NCBI RefSeq assembly: GCF_022829385.1
Contig: NZ_JAKSXX010000246.1
Span: 124,001 to 188,000, forward strand
Source of the DNA: Methylobacterium sp. J-070
Lineage (GTDB): Bacteria > Pseudomonadota > Alphaproteobacteria > Rhizobiales > Beijerinckiaceae
Direction: 5' to 3'
Length of the DNA: 64,000 nt
A program made the position numbers and the translations under genes. The notes below the pieces were generated by a model. That model did no database searches and had not been told where the DNA came from. It worked only from the letters and a program-made list of their open reading frames with translations. Shown here piece after piece: positions 22,678-31,392 of this stretch. Positions within the stretch are counted from its first letter, which is position 1. The number at the start of each line of letters is the position of its first letter.

Positions 22678-22925
22678 ATCCAGCGCTCCAGGAAGACCGC
22701 CAGCAGCATCGTGCCGGGCAGGTTCAACAGGACCAGGGTGACGGCGAGGTCGGTGATCGACGCCTGGTCGGTGGCGAACGCCATCAGCGTCAGGATCAGC
22801 ACCGTGACGCTTCCGACAAGCTGGTAGGCGGCGAAGCGCTGGCCGGGACGCCCCCGCCACGCCAGGACCGCCCCCAGGATCAGCGGCGGCAGCAGCGCCA
22901 GGATGGCGGCCGTCCAGAGGTTCAC
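22674..22925 (-). CDS. mnhF: Mrp-type antiporter subunit F
   Basis: 83 residues, GTG start overlapping the mnhE stop. Three helices; GQRFAAYQLVGSVTVLILTL and the conserved aspartate region ITDLAVTLVLLNLPGTMLL are MrpF-like. Confidence 0.92.
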   Translation of the reverse strand: MNLWTAAILALLPPLILGAVLAWRGRPGQRFAAYQLVGSVTVLILTLMAFATDQASITDLAVTLVLLNLPGTMLLAVFLERWI

Positions 22926-23413
22926 GGCGCTTCGCCCGTTAAAACGTGCGTCGCCACGGTCCCGTGGTCGCGGTCGAGGGTGAGGACGTAGCTGTCCGGG
23001 GCCAGGGAGGCGGCGAACAGGCCCACGGCCCGCGCGGCCGGCGCCGTCTCGCCGTGCGGCGTCGCCCACGGTACCTCGGCGGCGCTCCGCTCGCGGGTCG
23101 TCCCGCCGGCGGCGCGGCCGAGCAGGGCCTTCACCAGATGCACGCCCACGCGGAGGGTCTGCCCGGGCAAGCCGAGGACGGCCTCGGCGAGGGGCCGCAG
23201 CGCCGCCCGTTCGAAGCGGAAGCGCACGCCGCCGCGACGGCCGACGACCCACCACCAGGCCGTGCCGAGGCTGGCGCACGCCACCGTGGCGAGGCCTTCG
23301 TTCACGCTCGGCGATCCGGCGAAGACCAGGTAGGCAAGGGCGAGCGAGACCCAGATCACCACGGCGACGCGCGTTGATCGCTGGTGGATGCTGCTGATCG
23401 GTCCTGCCCGCAT
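22922..23413 (-). CDS. mnhE: Mrp-type antiporter subunit E
   Basis: About 163 residues, first gene of the seven-gene chain (E-F-G-DUF4040-B-C-D). Membrane segments lie at the N-terminus (VVIWVSLALAYLVFAG). The MrpE pattern LTLDRDHGTVATHVL closes the protein. ATG 23413 is used; ATG 23452 in the same frame is a possible alternative. Confidence 0.88.
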   Translation of the reverse strand: MRAGPISSIHQRSTRVAVVIWVSLALAYLVFAGSPSVNEGLATVACASLGTAWWWVVGRRGGVRFRFERAALRPLAEAVLGLPGQTLRVGVHLVKALLGRAAGGTTRERSAAEVPWATPHGETAPAARAVGLFAASLAPDSYVLTLDRDHGTVATHVLTGEAP

Positions 23414-23717
23414 CGATCCTGGCCGGGGCGCGCCCCGCGGAAGCGTGGCCATGCGCTGATCGACCAAACGTGGCCGCGGGCGTGGCCGTTCCCGGAACCC
23501 GACGACACGGTTCCGTGTAGGGATCTCAGAGCCATTCCGATCCGGGCGTTCCCAACCCTGGCGGTCATCCTGAGGCGGCGCGGCGGAGGATTCGAGTGAG
23601 CCTTCAGGACATCGCTGCCTCGGAGAGTGCCTCGGAGGACCGCCGCCGCGGGCCCCCGCAGGAGGGCGAGGCGGGACGATCTCCGGTCGAGCCGGCTCGC
23701 AGGCACAGGGACGCGCG
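23414..23717. other. Intergenic region between mnhE and NUDIX genes
   Basis: Divergent promoter region. At 23571-23605 the sequence starting CCTGAGGCGGCGCGG and running to TTCGAGTGAGCC looks like a worn half of the palindromic repeat at 53671-53771. No other structure seen. Confidence 0.35.
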
Positions 23718-24287
23718 ATGAAAGCCGAGATCCTCACCATCCGATTCGTGCACGAGGGCTGGTGCCGGTTCGGCATCGCGAAGGTGCGCCTGGCCGACGG
23801 GGCCGTCGTGGAGCGGGCGATCGAGGATCACGGCGACGCGGTGGGCGTCCTGCCCTACGATCCGGAGCGGCGGGTCGCGACCCTCGTGCGCGAGCTGCGG
23901 GTGCCGCCCCTGTTCGCGGCCGGCGAGCAGGTCCAGCTCGAGGCGCCCGCCGGGCTGATCGACGACGGCGCCCCGGAGGAGAACGTCCGTCGGGAGGCCC
24001 TGGAGGAGGTTGGCCTGCGCCTGGACACCCTGGAATTCGTCGGCGCTACCTATTCCTGCGCCAGCCTGACCACGGAGAAGTTGCATCTCTACCTCGCACC
24101 CTACAGGCGCGCGGACCGGGCGGCCGACGGCGGCGGGGCCGAGGGCGAGCATGAGAACATCCGGGTCGTGGAGATGGCACTCGCCGACCTCGCCGGGATG
24201 GCGGAACGCGCCGAGATCGCCGACCTGAAGACGCTGACCCTCGTCCTGGCGCTGCGGGTGCGCCATCCGGAGCTGTTCCGCGCGTGA
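23718..24287 (+). CDS. NUDIX hydrolase (ADP-ribose/GDP-mannose pyrophosphatase type)
   Basis: 189 residues. The Nudix box is complete: AGLIDDGAPEENVRREALEEVGL matches G-x5-E-x7-R-E-U-x-E-E-x-G-U in positions about 80-100. The N-terminal half has the strand pattern of NudF/NudK-type enzymes (VLPYDPERRVATLVRELRVP). Probable hydrolysis of nucleotide sugars or ADP-ribose; the substrate cannot be read. Its stop overlaps the next short frame (GTGA). Confidence 0.9.
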   Translation: MKAEILTIRFVHEGWCRFGIAKVRLADGAVVERAIEDHGDAVGVLPYDPERRVATLVRELRVPPLFAAGEQVQLEAPAGLIDDGAPEENVRREALEEVGLRLDTLEFVGATYSCASLTTEKLHLYLAPYRRADRAADGGGAEGEHENIRVVEMALADLAGMAERAEIADLKTLTLVLALRVRHPELFRA

Positions 24288-24373
24288 GAATCCGCTATCG
24301 CGTAGTCGCCCAGGGGTTGCTGACCGCCGCGGTGCTCGCCGGGGTCGCGTGGATCGCCTTCCACCTGCGCTGA
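24284..24373 (+). CDS. 29-aa predicted membrane peptide
   Basis: GTG 24284 overlaps the NUDIX stop (GTGA). The peptide is two or three basic residues plus one helix (AQGLLTAAVLAGVAWIAFHL), ending R-stop. Overlap and GC-rich third positions favour a real small gene. The next CDS begins 35 bases later. Confidence 0.5.
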   Translation: MRIRYRVVAQGLLTAAVLAGVAWIAFHLR

Positions 24374-24408
24374 GACCCGGCGAGGCTTACGTTTCAAGGA
24401 TCGATGTC

Positions 24409-26127
24409 ATGAGCGAAGACGCCGGACACGCCGAGCCGCACGGGCTCGACCGCGGGCTGACGAATTACGGCGACCGCGACTTCGCCCGATACCTGCGCCG
24501 CTCCTTCGCCCGGTCGATGGGCATCTCGCCGGCCTTGCTGAACAAGCCGGTGGTGGGCATCGCGATGACGCCGTCCGGCTTCAACAACTGCCATCGGGGC
24601 ATGCCCGAGCTGGTGGAGGCGGTCTCCCGCGGCGTGCTGGCCGCCGGCGCCCTGCCGCGACCGTTCCCGACGGTCTCGCTCGGCGAGGTTTTCCTCAACC
24701 CGACCAGCATGATGTACCGCAACCTCATGGCCATGGACACGGAGGAGATGATCCAGGCCCAGCCGATGGACGCCGTCGTGCTGATCGGCGGCTGCGACAA
24801 GACCGTGCCGGCCCAGCTCATGGGCGCGGCCTCGGCGGGGCTTCCCGCGATCCAGCTGGTGACCGGTCCGATGTCGACGGGGCGCCACCGGGGCCAGAGG
24901 CTCGGCGCCTGCACGGACTGCCGGGGCTTCTGGGCGAAATACCGGGCCGGCACCGTGGATGCCGCGGAGATCGCCGAGGTCGAGGGGCGGCTCTCGGTCA
25001 CCGCCGGCACCTGCGCGGTGATGGGCACGGCCTCGACCATGGCGTGCATCGCGGAGGCGCTCGGCATGTCGCTGCCGGGCACGGCGGCGATCCCGGCGGT
25101 GCATTCGGACCGGCTGGTGGCCGCCGAGGAGACCGGCCGCGCGGCGGTTCGGCTGATCCAGTCGAAGATCGCGCCGTCGCAGGTCATCACCGAGAAGTCG
25201 GTGGAGAACGCCATCCGGGTGCTGATGGCGGTCTCGGGCTCGACCAACGCCATCGTCCACCTGACGGCGATCGCGGGGAGGCTCGGCATCCGCATCCCCT
25301 ACGAACGATTCAACCAGATCTCCGACGAGACGCCGGTGCTGGTCGATCTGAAGCCCGTGGGCGAGGGCTACATGGAGGACTTCCACGCCGCCGGCGGGAT
25401 GGGCGCGCTGCTGCGCGAGTTGCGCCCGCTCCTCCACCTCGACACCGTGGACGTGGAGGGCCGCACCCTGGCCGAGCGGCTCGACGAGCCGTCCGGCTGG
25501 GTCGACCGCGCGGTGATCCGCGCCTTCGACAACCCGGTCTCGCCCGTGGGCGGGCTGGTGGCGCTCACCGGCAACCTCGCCCCCGAGGGCGCGATCTTCA
25601 AGCGCGCGGCGGCAACCCCGGAGCTGTTCGAGTCCGAGGGGCGCGCGGTGGTGTTCACCGGCCTGGAGGACCTGAGCCGGCGGATCGACGACCCCGACCT
25701 CGACGTGGGCCCCGGCGACGTGCTGGTGCTGCAGAATGCCGGCCCGCATGCCGCCGGGATGCCGGAGGCCGGCTACCTGCCGATCCCGAAGAAGCTCGCC
25801 CGAGCGGGGGTGAAGGACATGGTGCGCATCTCCGACGCGCGGATGTCGGGCACGGCCTTCGGGTCGATCGTGCTGCACATCGCCCCCGAATCCGCCATCG
25901 GCGGCCCGCTGGCGGCGGTGCGCGACGGCGACCGGATCCGCCTGTCGATCCGCGACAAGCGGATCGACCTGCTGGTGGAGCCCGACGAGATCGCCCGCCG
26001 GCTCGCCGGCCACCGGCCCCCGCCGGCCCCGACCCGGGGCTACAAGGCGCTCTACCGCCGCACCGTCACCCAGGCCCCCGCGGGCTGCGACTTCGACTTC
26101 CTGATGGGGGAGGCGACCCATGAGTGA
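24409..26127 (+). CDS. IlvD/Edd-family dehydratase (sugar-acid dehydratase)
   Basis: 572 residues. Iron-sulfur dehydratase family that turns dihydroxy acids or aldonic acids into 2-keto-3-deoxy acids. The cluster cysteines are in IGGCDKTVPAQLMGAAS and GACTDCRGFW, with VTAGTCAVMGTASTMACIAE and the C-terminal VRISDARMSGTAFG loop. The pattern is closer to aldonate (arabonate/xylonate-like) dehydratases than to housekeeping IlvD, but the split is not certain by eye. ATG 24409 has AAGGA upstream. It overlaps the next gene by eight bases. Confidence 0.88.
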   Translation: MSEDAGHAEPHGLDRGLTNYGDRDFARYLRRSFARSMGISPALLNKPVVGIAMTPSGFNNCHRGMPELVEAVSRGVLAAGALPRPFPTVSLGEVFLNPTSMMYRNLMAMDTEEMIQAQPMDAVVLIGGCDKTVPAQLMGAASAGLPAIQLVTGPMSTGRHRGQRLGACTDCRGFWAKYRAGTVDAAEIAEVEGRLSVTAGTCAVMGTASTMACIAEALGMSLPGTAAIPAVHSDRLVAAEETGRAAVRLIQSKIAPSQVITEKSVENAIRVLMAVSGSTNAIVHLTAIAGRLGIRIPYERFNQISDETPVLVDLKPVGEGYMEDFHAAGGMGALLRELRPLLHLDTVDVEGRTLAERLDEPSGWVDRAVIRAFDNPVSPVGGLVALTGNLAPEGAIFKRAAATPELFESEGRAVVFTGLEDLSRRIDDPDLDVGPGDVLVLQNAGPHAAGMPEAGYLPIPKKLARAGVKDMVRISDARMSGTAFGSIVLHIAPESAIGGPLAAVRDGDRIRLSIRDKRIDLLVEPDEIARRLAGHRPPPAPTRGYKALYRRTVTQAPAGCDFDFLMGEATHE

Positions 26128-27166
26128 CCGGATCGCGCCGGATCGCCTGCTCGACTTCGCCACGGCGGTCTACGCCGCGTCGGGCCTCCCCGCGGCGGAT
26201 GCCCGGCTCTGCGCCGACACCCTGGTCCAGGCCGATCTCTGGGGCCACCAGTCCCACGGGGTGATGCGCCTGTCCTGGTACGTCGATCGGCTCCGATCCG
26301 GCGTGTGCAACCCGGTGGCTTCGCCGGAGCTGGCGGTCGATGCCGGGGCCATCGCGGTGATGGATGGCGGCGACGCGATGGGACAGGTGCTCACCGCCCG
26401 CGCCATGGAGGCGGCGATCGCGCGGGCCCGGGCCCACGGGGTCGGCGTCGTGGCCCTGCGTAACTCCGGACATTTCGGAACCGCCATGTACTACACGCTG
26501 ATGGCGGCCCGGGCCGGCTGCGTCGGCTTCCTGTCGACCAACGCCAGCCCGTCGATGGCGCCATGGGGCGGCCGCGAGAAGGTCGTCGGCAACAATCCCT
26601 GGTCCTGGGCCGCCCCCGCCGGGCGGCACGCACCGATGGTCCTCGACATCGCCAACACGGGCGTCGCCCGGGGCAAGATCTATCTCGCCCGCCAGAAGGG
26701 CCTGCCGATCCCGGAGGGCTGGGCGCTCGACGCGGAGGGCAGGGCGACCACCGATCCGGAAGCGGCTCTCGACGGCCTCGTGCTGCCGATGGCCGGCCAC
26801 AAAGGCTACGCCATCGCGCTCGTCATGGACATGCTGTCGGGCATCCTGACCGGCAGCGCGTCCGGCACCGGCGTGGCCGGGCCCTATCAGGCCGAGCGGC
26901 GCAGCGGCGCCGGCCAGTTCATGCTGGCCCTCGACATCGCGAAGTTCCAGCCGCCCGAGACCTTCGCGGCCCGCATGGAGGCGATGATCGCCGAGCTGAA
27001 GGGCGTAGCCCTGGCGCAGGAGGCGGACGAGATCTTCTATCCCGGCGAGATCGAGGCGCGGAACGACGCGCGGAACCGGCACGACGGCCTGCAGCTTCCG
27101 GCCGACACGCTCGCGGACCTGGATCGGCTGGCGCGCGAGACCGGCGTGGTCGGACTCCGCGCCTGA
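26120..27166 (+). CDS. Malate/L-lactate/ureidoglycolate dehydrogenase-family oxidoreductase
   Basis: 348 residues, the NAD(P)-dependent Ldh/YlbC-like family unrelated to classical LDH. Signatures include SHGVMRLSWYVDRL, HGVGVVALRNSGHFGTAMYY (catalytic histidine), MVLDIANTGVARGKIYLA and PMAGHKGYAIALVMDMLSG. Substrates in the family range from 2-keto acids and sulfolactate to diketogulonate. Overlap with the dehydratase gene suggests it acts on that pathway's keto acid. Confidence 0.88.
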   Translation: MSDRIAPDRLLDFATAVYAASGLPAADARLCADTLVQADLWGHQSHGVMRLSWYVDRLRSGVCNPVASPELAVDAGAIAVMDGGDAMGQVLTARAMEAAIARARAHGVGVVALRNSGHFGTAMYYTLMAARAGCVGFLSTNASPSMAPWGGREKVVGNNPWSWAAPAGRHAPMVLDIANTGVARGKIYLARQKGLPIPEGWALDAEGRATTDPEAALDGLVLPMAGHKGYAIALVMDMLSGILTGSASGTGVAGPYQAERRSGAGQFMLALDIAKFQPPETFAARMEAMIAELKGVALAQEADEIFYPGEIEARNDARNRHDGLQLPADTLADLDRLARETGVVGLRA

Positions 27167-27225
27167 GAGCTTGATCGTCGGCGAGGCCGGGGCCATCGTC
27201 CCTCCGAGAGACGGGAGGTCACGGA

Positions 27226-28395
27226 ATGACGCGCGCCTGCATCGTGGGCTGGGCCCACACCCCCTTCGGCAAGCTGGAGGAGCCGGATGTCGAGGGGCTG
27301 ATCGCCCGGGTCTCGGGGGAGGCGCTGGCCCATGCCGGCGTCGAGGATGCGCAGGTCGACGGGATCTACGTGGGCTCGATGAACACCGGCTTCTCGAAGC
27401 AGGGGTTCGAGGGATCGCTGGTGGCGGTGAACCGGCCCGGTCTCGCCCACGCTCCGGCGACCCACCTGGAGAATGCCTGCGCCACCGGCTCGGCGGCGCT
27501 CTACGCGGCCCTCGACTTCGTCGACAGCGGCCGCGGCCGGGTCGCCCTGGTGATCGGCGCCGAGAAGATGACGGCCAAGTCGGTCGCCGAGACCGGCGAT
27601 ATCCTGCTCGGCGCCTCCTACCGCAAGGAGGAGGCCGAGATCGAGGGCGGATTCGCGGGCGTGTTCGGGCGGATCGCGGCGGGCTACTTCCAGCGCTACG
27701 GCGATCGCAGCGAGGAGCTGGCCCGCATCGCCGCCAAGAACCACCGCAACGGCGTCGGCAACCCCTATGCGCAGCTACGCAAGGATCTCGGCTTCGACTT
27801 CTGCAACCGGGTCTCCGAGAAGAACCCCTACGTGGCGGCCCCGCTGCGCCGGACCGACTGCTCGCTGATCTCGGACGGCGCGGCGGCCCTGGTGGTGGCC
27901 GATGCCGAGACCGCCGAGGGGCTCGAGCGGGCGATCGGCTTCCGGGCCCGGGCGCATGTCAACGACATCCTGCCCCTGTCCCGGCGCGACCCGACGGAAT
28001 TCAAGGGCGCCCGGATGGCCTGGGAGAAGGCCCGGAGCCAGGCCGGAATCGGCAACGACGACCTCTCCTTCGTGGAGACCCACGACTGCTTCACGATCGC
28101 CGAACTCATCGAGTACGAGGCGATGGGCCTCGCCGCCCCGGGCGAGGGGTATCGCGTGGTGCGCGACGGGTCCGCCGAGAAGGGCGGCCGGCTTCCGATC
28201 AACCCGTCCGGCGGACTGAAGGCCAAGGGACATCCGGTGGGCGCGACCGGCGTCTCGATGCACGTCATGGCCTGCCTCCAGCTCATGGGCGAGGCCGGGG
28301 AGATGCAGGTGCCGGGTGCCGAACTCGCCGGGATCTTCAACATGGGCGGCGCGGCCGTGGCGAATTACGTGTCGATCCTGGAACGGCGGCGCTGA
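27226..28395 (+). CDS. Thiolase-family acetyl-CoA acetyltransferase (SCP-x type)
   Basis: 389 residues, GGGAGG ahead of ATG 27226. The nucleophile cysteine is in LENACATGSAALYAAL, the second active-site segment is FVETHDCFTIAELIEYEAMG and the C-terminal loop is GGLKAKGHPVGATGVSMH. The C-terminal catalytic cysteine of classical thiolases (CxG) is replaced by IFNMGGAAVANY, as in the SCP-x/non-decarboxylating lipid-transfer thiolase group, so biosynthetic or atypical CoA chemistry is possible. Same strand as the dehydratase pair, 59 bases later. Confidence 0.88.
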   Translation: MTRACIVGWAHTPFGKLEEPDVEGLIARVSGEALAHAGVEDAQVDGIYVGSMNTGFSKQGFEGSLVAVNRPGLAHAPATHLENACATGSAALYAALDFVDSGRGRVALVIGAEKMTAKSVAETGDILLGASYRKEEAEIEGGFAGVFGRIAAGYFQRYGDRSEELARIAAKNHRNGVGNPYAQLRKDLGFDFCNRVSEKNPYVAAPLRRTDCSLISDGAAALVVADAETAEGLERAIGFRARAHVNDILPLSRRDPTEFKGARMAWEKARSQAGIGNDDLSFVETHDCFTIAELIEYEAMGLAAPGEGYRVVRDGSAEKGGRLPINPSGGLKAKGHPVGATGVSMHVMACLQLMGEAGEMQVPGAELAGIFNMGGAAVANYVSILERRR

Positions 28396-28429
28396 GTTGG
28401 GGAAGACGGCTGCGCTTCTGTCCATCCCA

Positions 28430-28521
28430 CTTGCGGGGAGGGGTCACGGGGTGGGGGTTGTGCCGGATGCGGCTCGGCGGTGCCGTCTGCACCACCCCCA
28501 CCTCCAACGCCTCCCCGCAAG
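28430..28521. repeat. Intergenic palindromic repeat, family A copy 1
   Basis: Outer arms CTTGCGGGGAGG (28430-28441) and CCTCCCCGCAAG (28510-28521) are a perfect inverted repeat; inner GTGGGGGT/ACCCCCAC arms flank TGCCGGATGCGGCTCGGCG. A related copy lies at 36531-36636. It sits between convergent genes. Confidence 0.8.
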
Positions 28522-28667
28522 GGGGGGAAGAGAGCGCATCGCGCTTCCTCATCCGCTGCAGATAGAGAACGCTCGATGTGAGGAGACGCCCTGCATCTCG
28601 TGGGGCCGCCACGGCGCTGCACTCGATCCGGACATGCTCGGGCCCGCAGGGAAGGAAACCGCCCTGC

Positions 28668-29960
28668 TCAGCCCAGCCTGTCCAGCGCCTGCCTGAGATC
28701 GGCGATCAGATCGGCCTCGTTCTCCAGACCGATCGAGAGCCGGACGGTCTCGGGGCCGACCCGCGCGGCGGCTTTCTCGTGCTCCGGCAATTGCCGGTGC
28801 GTGGTCGACGAGGGATGGATCGCCAGCGATTTGATCTCGCCGATGTTCACGAGGTGCGAGATCAGTTCCAGCCCGGCGATGAACTGCAAGGCCGCCGCCT
28901 CGCCGCCCTTCAGCGCGACGGTGAAGATCGCGCCGGGCCCGTCCGGCGTGTAGCGGCGGGCGAGATCCTCGCCGGGTTGCCCCGGCAGAAGCGGGTAGCT
29001 CACCCAATCAATCGCGGGATGATCCTTCAGGAAGGCCGCCACCGCCCGCGCATTGGCGCAGTGCCGCTCCATGCGCAGGGGCAGGGTCTCGATCCCCATG
29101 AGCGTGAGGAAGGCGTTCATCGGCGACAGGCCGGGCCCGAGGTCGCGCAGGCCGAAGAACCGGCAGGCCGCGGCGAAGGGTGTTTTCGGGAACGCCTTCG
29201 TCAGGACCAGCCCGTCGTAGTCCGGCCAGGGCTCGGAGATGAGGTTGTAGCCGCCGGCCTTCTCCCAATCGAAGCGCCCGCCATCGCAGATCACGCCGCC
29301 GATGGTCTGGCCCGAGCCGCCCAGAAACTTCGAGGTCGAGTGCACGACGATGTCGGCGCCGTAGGCGATCGGCCGGATCAGCGCCGGAGACGCCAGGGTG
29401 TTGTCCACCACCAGCGGCAGGCCGTGGCGGCGCGCTACCGCGGCGATGCCGTCGAGGTCCATCACCGAGGCGCAGGGGTTCACGATCGATTCGCAGACGA
29501 TCGCCCGGCAGTCCGGCGTGATCGCGGCCTCGAAATCCTCCGGGCTCATGCCGCGGGCGAAGCGGGGCTTCAGATCGTAGCGGCCGTCGAGGCGGCGCAT
29601 CAGGCCGAGCGAGCCGCCGAACAGGCGCGGCGAGGCGACGTAGGCGTCCCCGCTCTTCATCAGGGTCATCAGCACCAGCAGCATCGCCGACTGGCCGGAG
29701 GAGACTGCCACGGCGGCCTTGGCCCCCTCGAGGTCGGCGATGCGGCGCTCCAGCGCGGCCACCGTCGGGTTCGAGCCGCGCGAGTAGGAGAAGCCGGTCC
29801 GACGGCCGGCGAAGATGTCCGCCGCCTGCTCGGTCGACTCGAACACGAAGCCGTTGGTGAAGTAGATCGGCTGGATTCGCGCGCCGGTGGCGGGATCCGG
29901 CGCCGCGCCGGCATGGATGGCCCGGGTCGCGAAGCGGTGCTGTCGGTTCTTGTCCGTCAT
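28668..29960 (-). CDS. metZ: O-acetyl/succinylhomoserine sulfhydrylase
   Basis: 430 residues, PLP-dependent Cys/Met metabolism enzyme making homocysteine from an activated homoserine and sulfide. The PLP lysine is in HSTSKFLGGSGQTIGG, with SSGQSAMLLVLM and VDNTLASPALIRP contacts and the C-terminal LSIGLENEADLIADL. Length and motifs fit MetZ/MetY rather than cystathionine gamma-synthase. Downstream of a lone receiver gene by 37 bases, so possibly cotranscribed. Confidence 0.9.
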   Translation of the reverse strand: MTDKNRQHRFATRAIHAGAAPDPATGARIQPIYFTNGFVFESTEQAADIFAGRRTGFSYSRGSNPTVAALERRIADLEGAKAAVAVSSGQSAMLLVLMTLMKSGDAYVASPRLFGGSLGLMRRLDGRYDLKPRFARGMSPEDFEAAITPDCRAIVCESIVNPCASVMDLDGIAAVARRHGLPLVVDNTLASPALIRPIAYGADIVVHSTSKFLGGSGQTIGGVICDGGRFDWEKAGGYNLISEPWPDYDGLVLTKAFPKTPFAAACRFFGLRDLGPGLSPMNAFLTLMGIETLPLRMERHCANARAVAAFLKDHPAIDWVSYPLLPGQPGEDLARRYTPDGPGAIFTVALKGGEAAALQFIAGLELISHLVNIGEIKSLAIHPSSTTHRQLPEHEKAAARVGPETVRLSIGLENEADLIADLRQALDRLG

Positions 29961-29997
29961 GGGTCTCGGTCGGGTGGTCGGCGCCCCGACCGGGGGG

Positions 29998-30384
29998 TCA
30001 GGCCGCGCGGCGGAGGAAGGCGTGGAGCGTCCGGACCAGGGTCGTCGGCTCGTACGGCTTCGGGATGAAGCGCGCGCCCTCCGGCATGTCGTTCGGCCCG
30101 GGGGTGCCCATGCCGGACACCACCAGCACGGGGATCGACGGCCAGCGATGCGCCACCAAGCGCGCGAGGGCGAAGCCGTCCATCGAGCCCTGCGGCATGT
30201 CGACGTCGGTCATCAGGACGCCGACGTCGCTGCGATTCTCAAGGACCCGCAGCGCCTTGTCGGCGTGGCTCGCCTCCAGGACGGTGAAGCCCGCATCCGC
30301 GAGGGTGTCCGAAGCCTCCATCAGAAGGAGGCCGTCATCTTCCACCAGGAGCACCACGGGATGGTCGGACGGGCTATCTGACAT
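29998..30384 (-). CDS. Single-domain response regulator
   Basis: 128 residues, a receiver domain only. The acidic pocket is in LLVEDDGLLL, the phosphoacceptor aspartate in VLMTDVDMPQGSMDG, the switch serine in VLVVSGMG and the lysine in ARFIPKPYEP. No output domain, CheY/FixJ-N-like. No kinase gene is nearby. Confidence 0.9.
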   Translation of the reverse strand: MSDSPSDHPVVLLVEDDGLLLMEASDTLADAGFTVLEASHADKALRVLENRSDVGVLMTDVDMPQGSMDGFALARLVAHRWPSIPVLVVSGMGTPGPNDMPEGARFIPKPYEPTTLVRTLHAFLRRAA

Positions 30385-30441
30385 CAGACCTGCGACGGTG
30401 AATCTCGATGGGTGAAGCCCGCGGCCTATTCCTCCGGGCCT

Positions 30442-30461
30442 CCCCGCGTCAAGGCGCGGGG
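30442..30461 (-). terminator. Hairpin after the alpha/beta hydrolase gene
   Basis: CCCCGCG-TCAAGG-CGCGGGG, a perfect seven-base stem 11 bases past the stop codon. No U-tract, so termination is likely but not shown. Confidence 0.45.
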
Positions 30462-30471
30462 TTCGGCCGCG

Positions 30472-31128
30472 TCAGGCCGCCTCCTCGCGCTTGCCCAGGC
30501 GCTTGTCGAGGTACGTGTCCACCGTCTGGGTCAGCTCCTCGACCTTGCCGTCGAAGAAGTGGTTCGCACCGTCGACCATCTGGTGCTCGATGATGACGCC
30601 CTTCTGGGTCTTCACCTTCTCGATCACCGGCATCACCTCGCGGGCGGGGGCCACCCGGTCCTCGGAGCCGTGCACGAACAGGCCGGAGGAGGGGCAGGGC
30701 GCCAGGAAGGTGAAATCGTAGCGGTTCGCCATCGCGGCGATCGAGATGAAGCCCTCGATCTCGGGACGGCGCATCAGCAGCTGCATGCCGATCCACGAGC
30801 CGAATGAGACGCCGGCGATCCAGCAGGACTTCGCCTCCGGGTTGACCGACTGAACCCAGTCGAGCGCGGCCGCGGCGTCCGACAGCTCCCCCGAACCGTG
30901 ATCGAACGCGCCCTGGCTTCGGCCGACCCCGCGGAAATTGAAGCGCAGGGCCGCGAATCCGCGATTGGCGAACGTGTAGAACAGGTTATACACGATCTGG
31001 TTGTTCATCGTGCCGCCGAACTGCGGGTGCGGATGCAGGATGATGGCGATCGGCGCGCCGCGCTTCTTGGGGGCTTGGTAGCGGCCTTCCAGGCGGCCGG
31101 CCGGACCGGTGAAGATGACTTCGGGCAT
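30472..31128 (-). CDS. Alpha/beta hydrolase
   Basis: 218 residues from ATG 31128 (MPEVIFTGPAGRLEG). Features are the strand/oxyanion ILHPHPQFGGTMNNQ, RFNFRGVGRSQG, the nucleophile elbow GVSFGSWIG (serine), an acid in VHGSEDRVAP and the C-terminal histidine in DGANHFFDG. Conserved across Proteobacteria without a firm substrate. Shares its upstream region, including the Irr-like boxes, with the divergent SUF operon. Confidence 0.85.
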   Translation of the reverse strand: MPEVIFTGPAGRLEGRYQAPKKRGAPIAIILHPHPQFGGTMNNQIVYNLFYTFANRGFAALRFNFRGVGRSQGAFDHGSGELSDAAAALDWVQSVNPEAKSCWIAGVSFGSWIGMQLLMRRPEIEGFISIAAMANRYDFTFLAPCPSSGLFVHGSEDRVAPAREVMPVIEKVKTQKGVIIEHQMVDGANHFFDGKVEELTQTVDTYLDKRLGKREEAA

Positions 31129-31212
31129 TGCTCGTCTCTCGCTGTCGAGATCGCCCGCCGGACGATCGGCGCGACAGCCTTGACTCGCCGCGCGCACTCC
31201 ATAAAAGCGCTC

Positions 31213-31246
31213 TTAGAATAATTCTAGGTAATTAGAACTATTCTAA
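31213..31246. promoter_or_regulatory. Two tandem Irr/ICE-like palindromes before the SUF operon
   Basis: TTAGAA-TAA-TTCTAG (31213-31227) and TTAGAA-CTA-TTCTAA (31232-31246), 19 bases apart centre to centre, the second perfect. This is the form of the Rhizobiales iron-control element bound by Irr. They are the only AT-rich words in this gap and can act on both divergent transcripts. Confidence 0.75.
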
Positions 31247-31392
31247 AAAGGCCGTCGGGAGCGTCGCGTCGGCTGTCGCACCGACCGTGCTCGGTCGGGG
31301 GATCTCATAGTCTCGGCGCGCCTTAGCACGGAGAGCCGGTGCGCGGGCAAGGAATTGTGACGCGCTGCAGCAGAGGGCGGAACGAAACGCGG

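Noticed and set aside
24394..26163. 589-codon frame antisense to the dehydratase gene
   Set aside because: His/Arg-rich shadow; the sense frame carries all family motifs.
28668..30000. SAM riboswitch before metZ
   Set aside because: Only 37 bases separate metZ from the receiver gene; no room for the aptamer and no pseudoknot seen.
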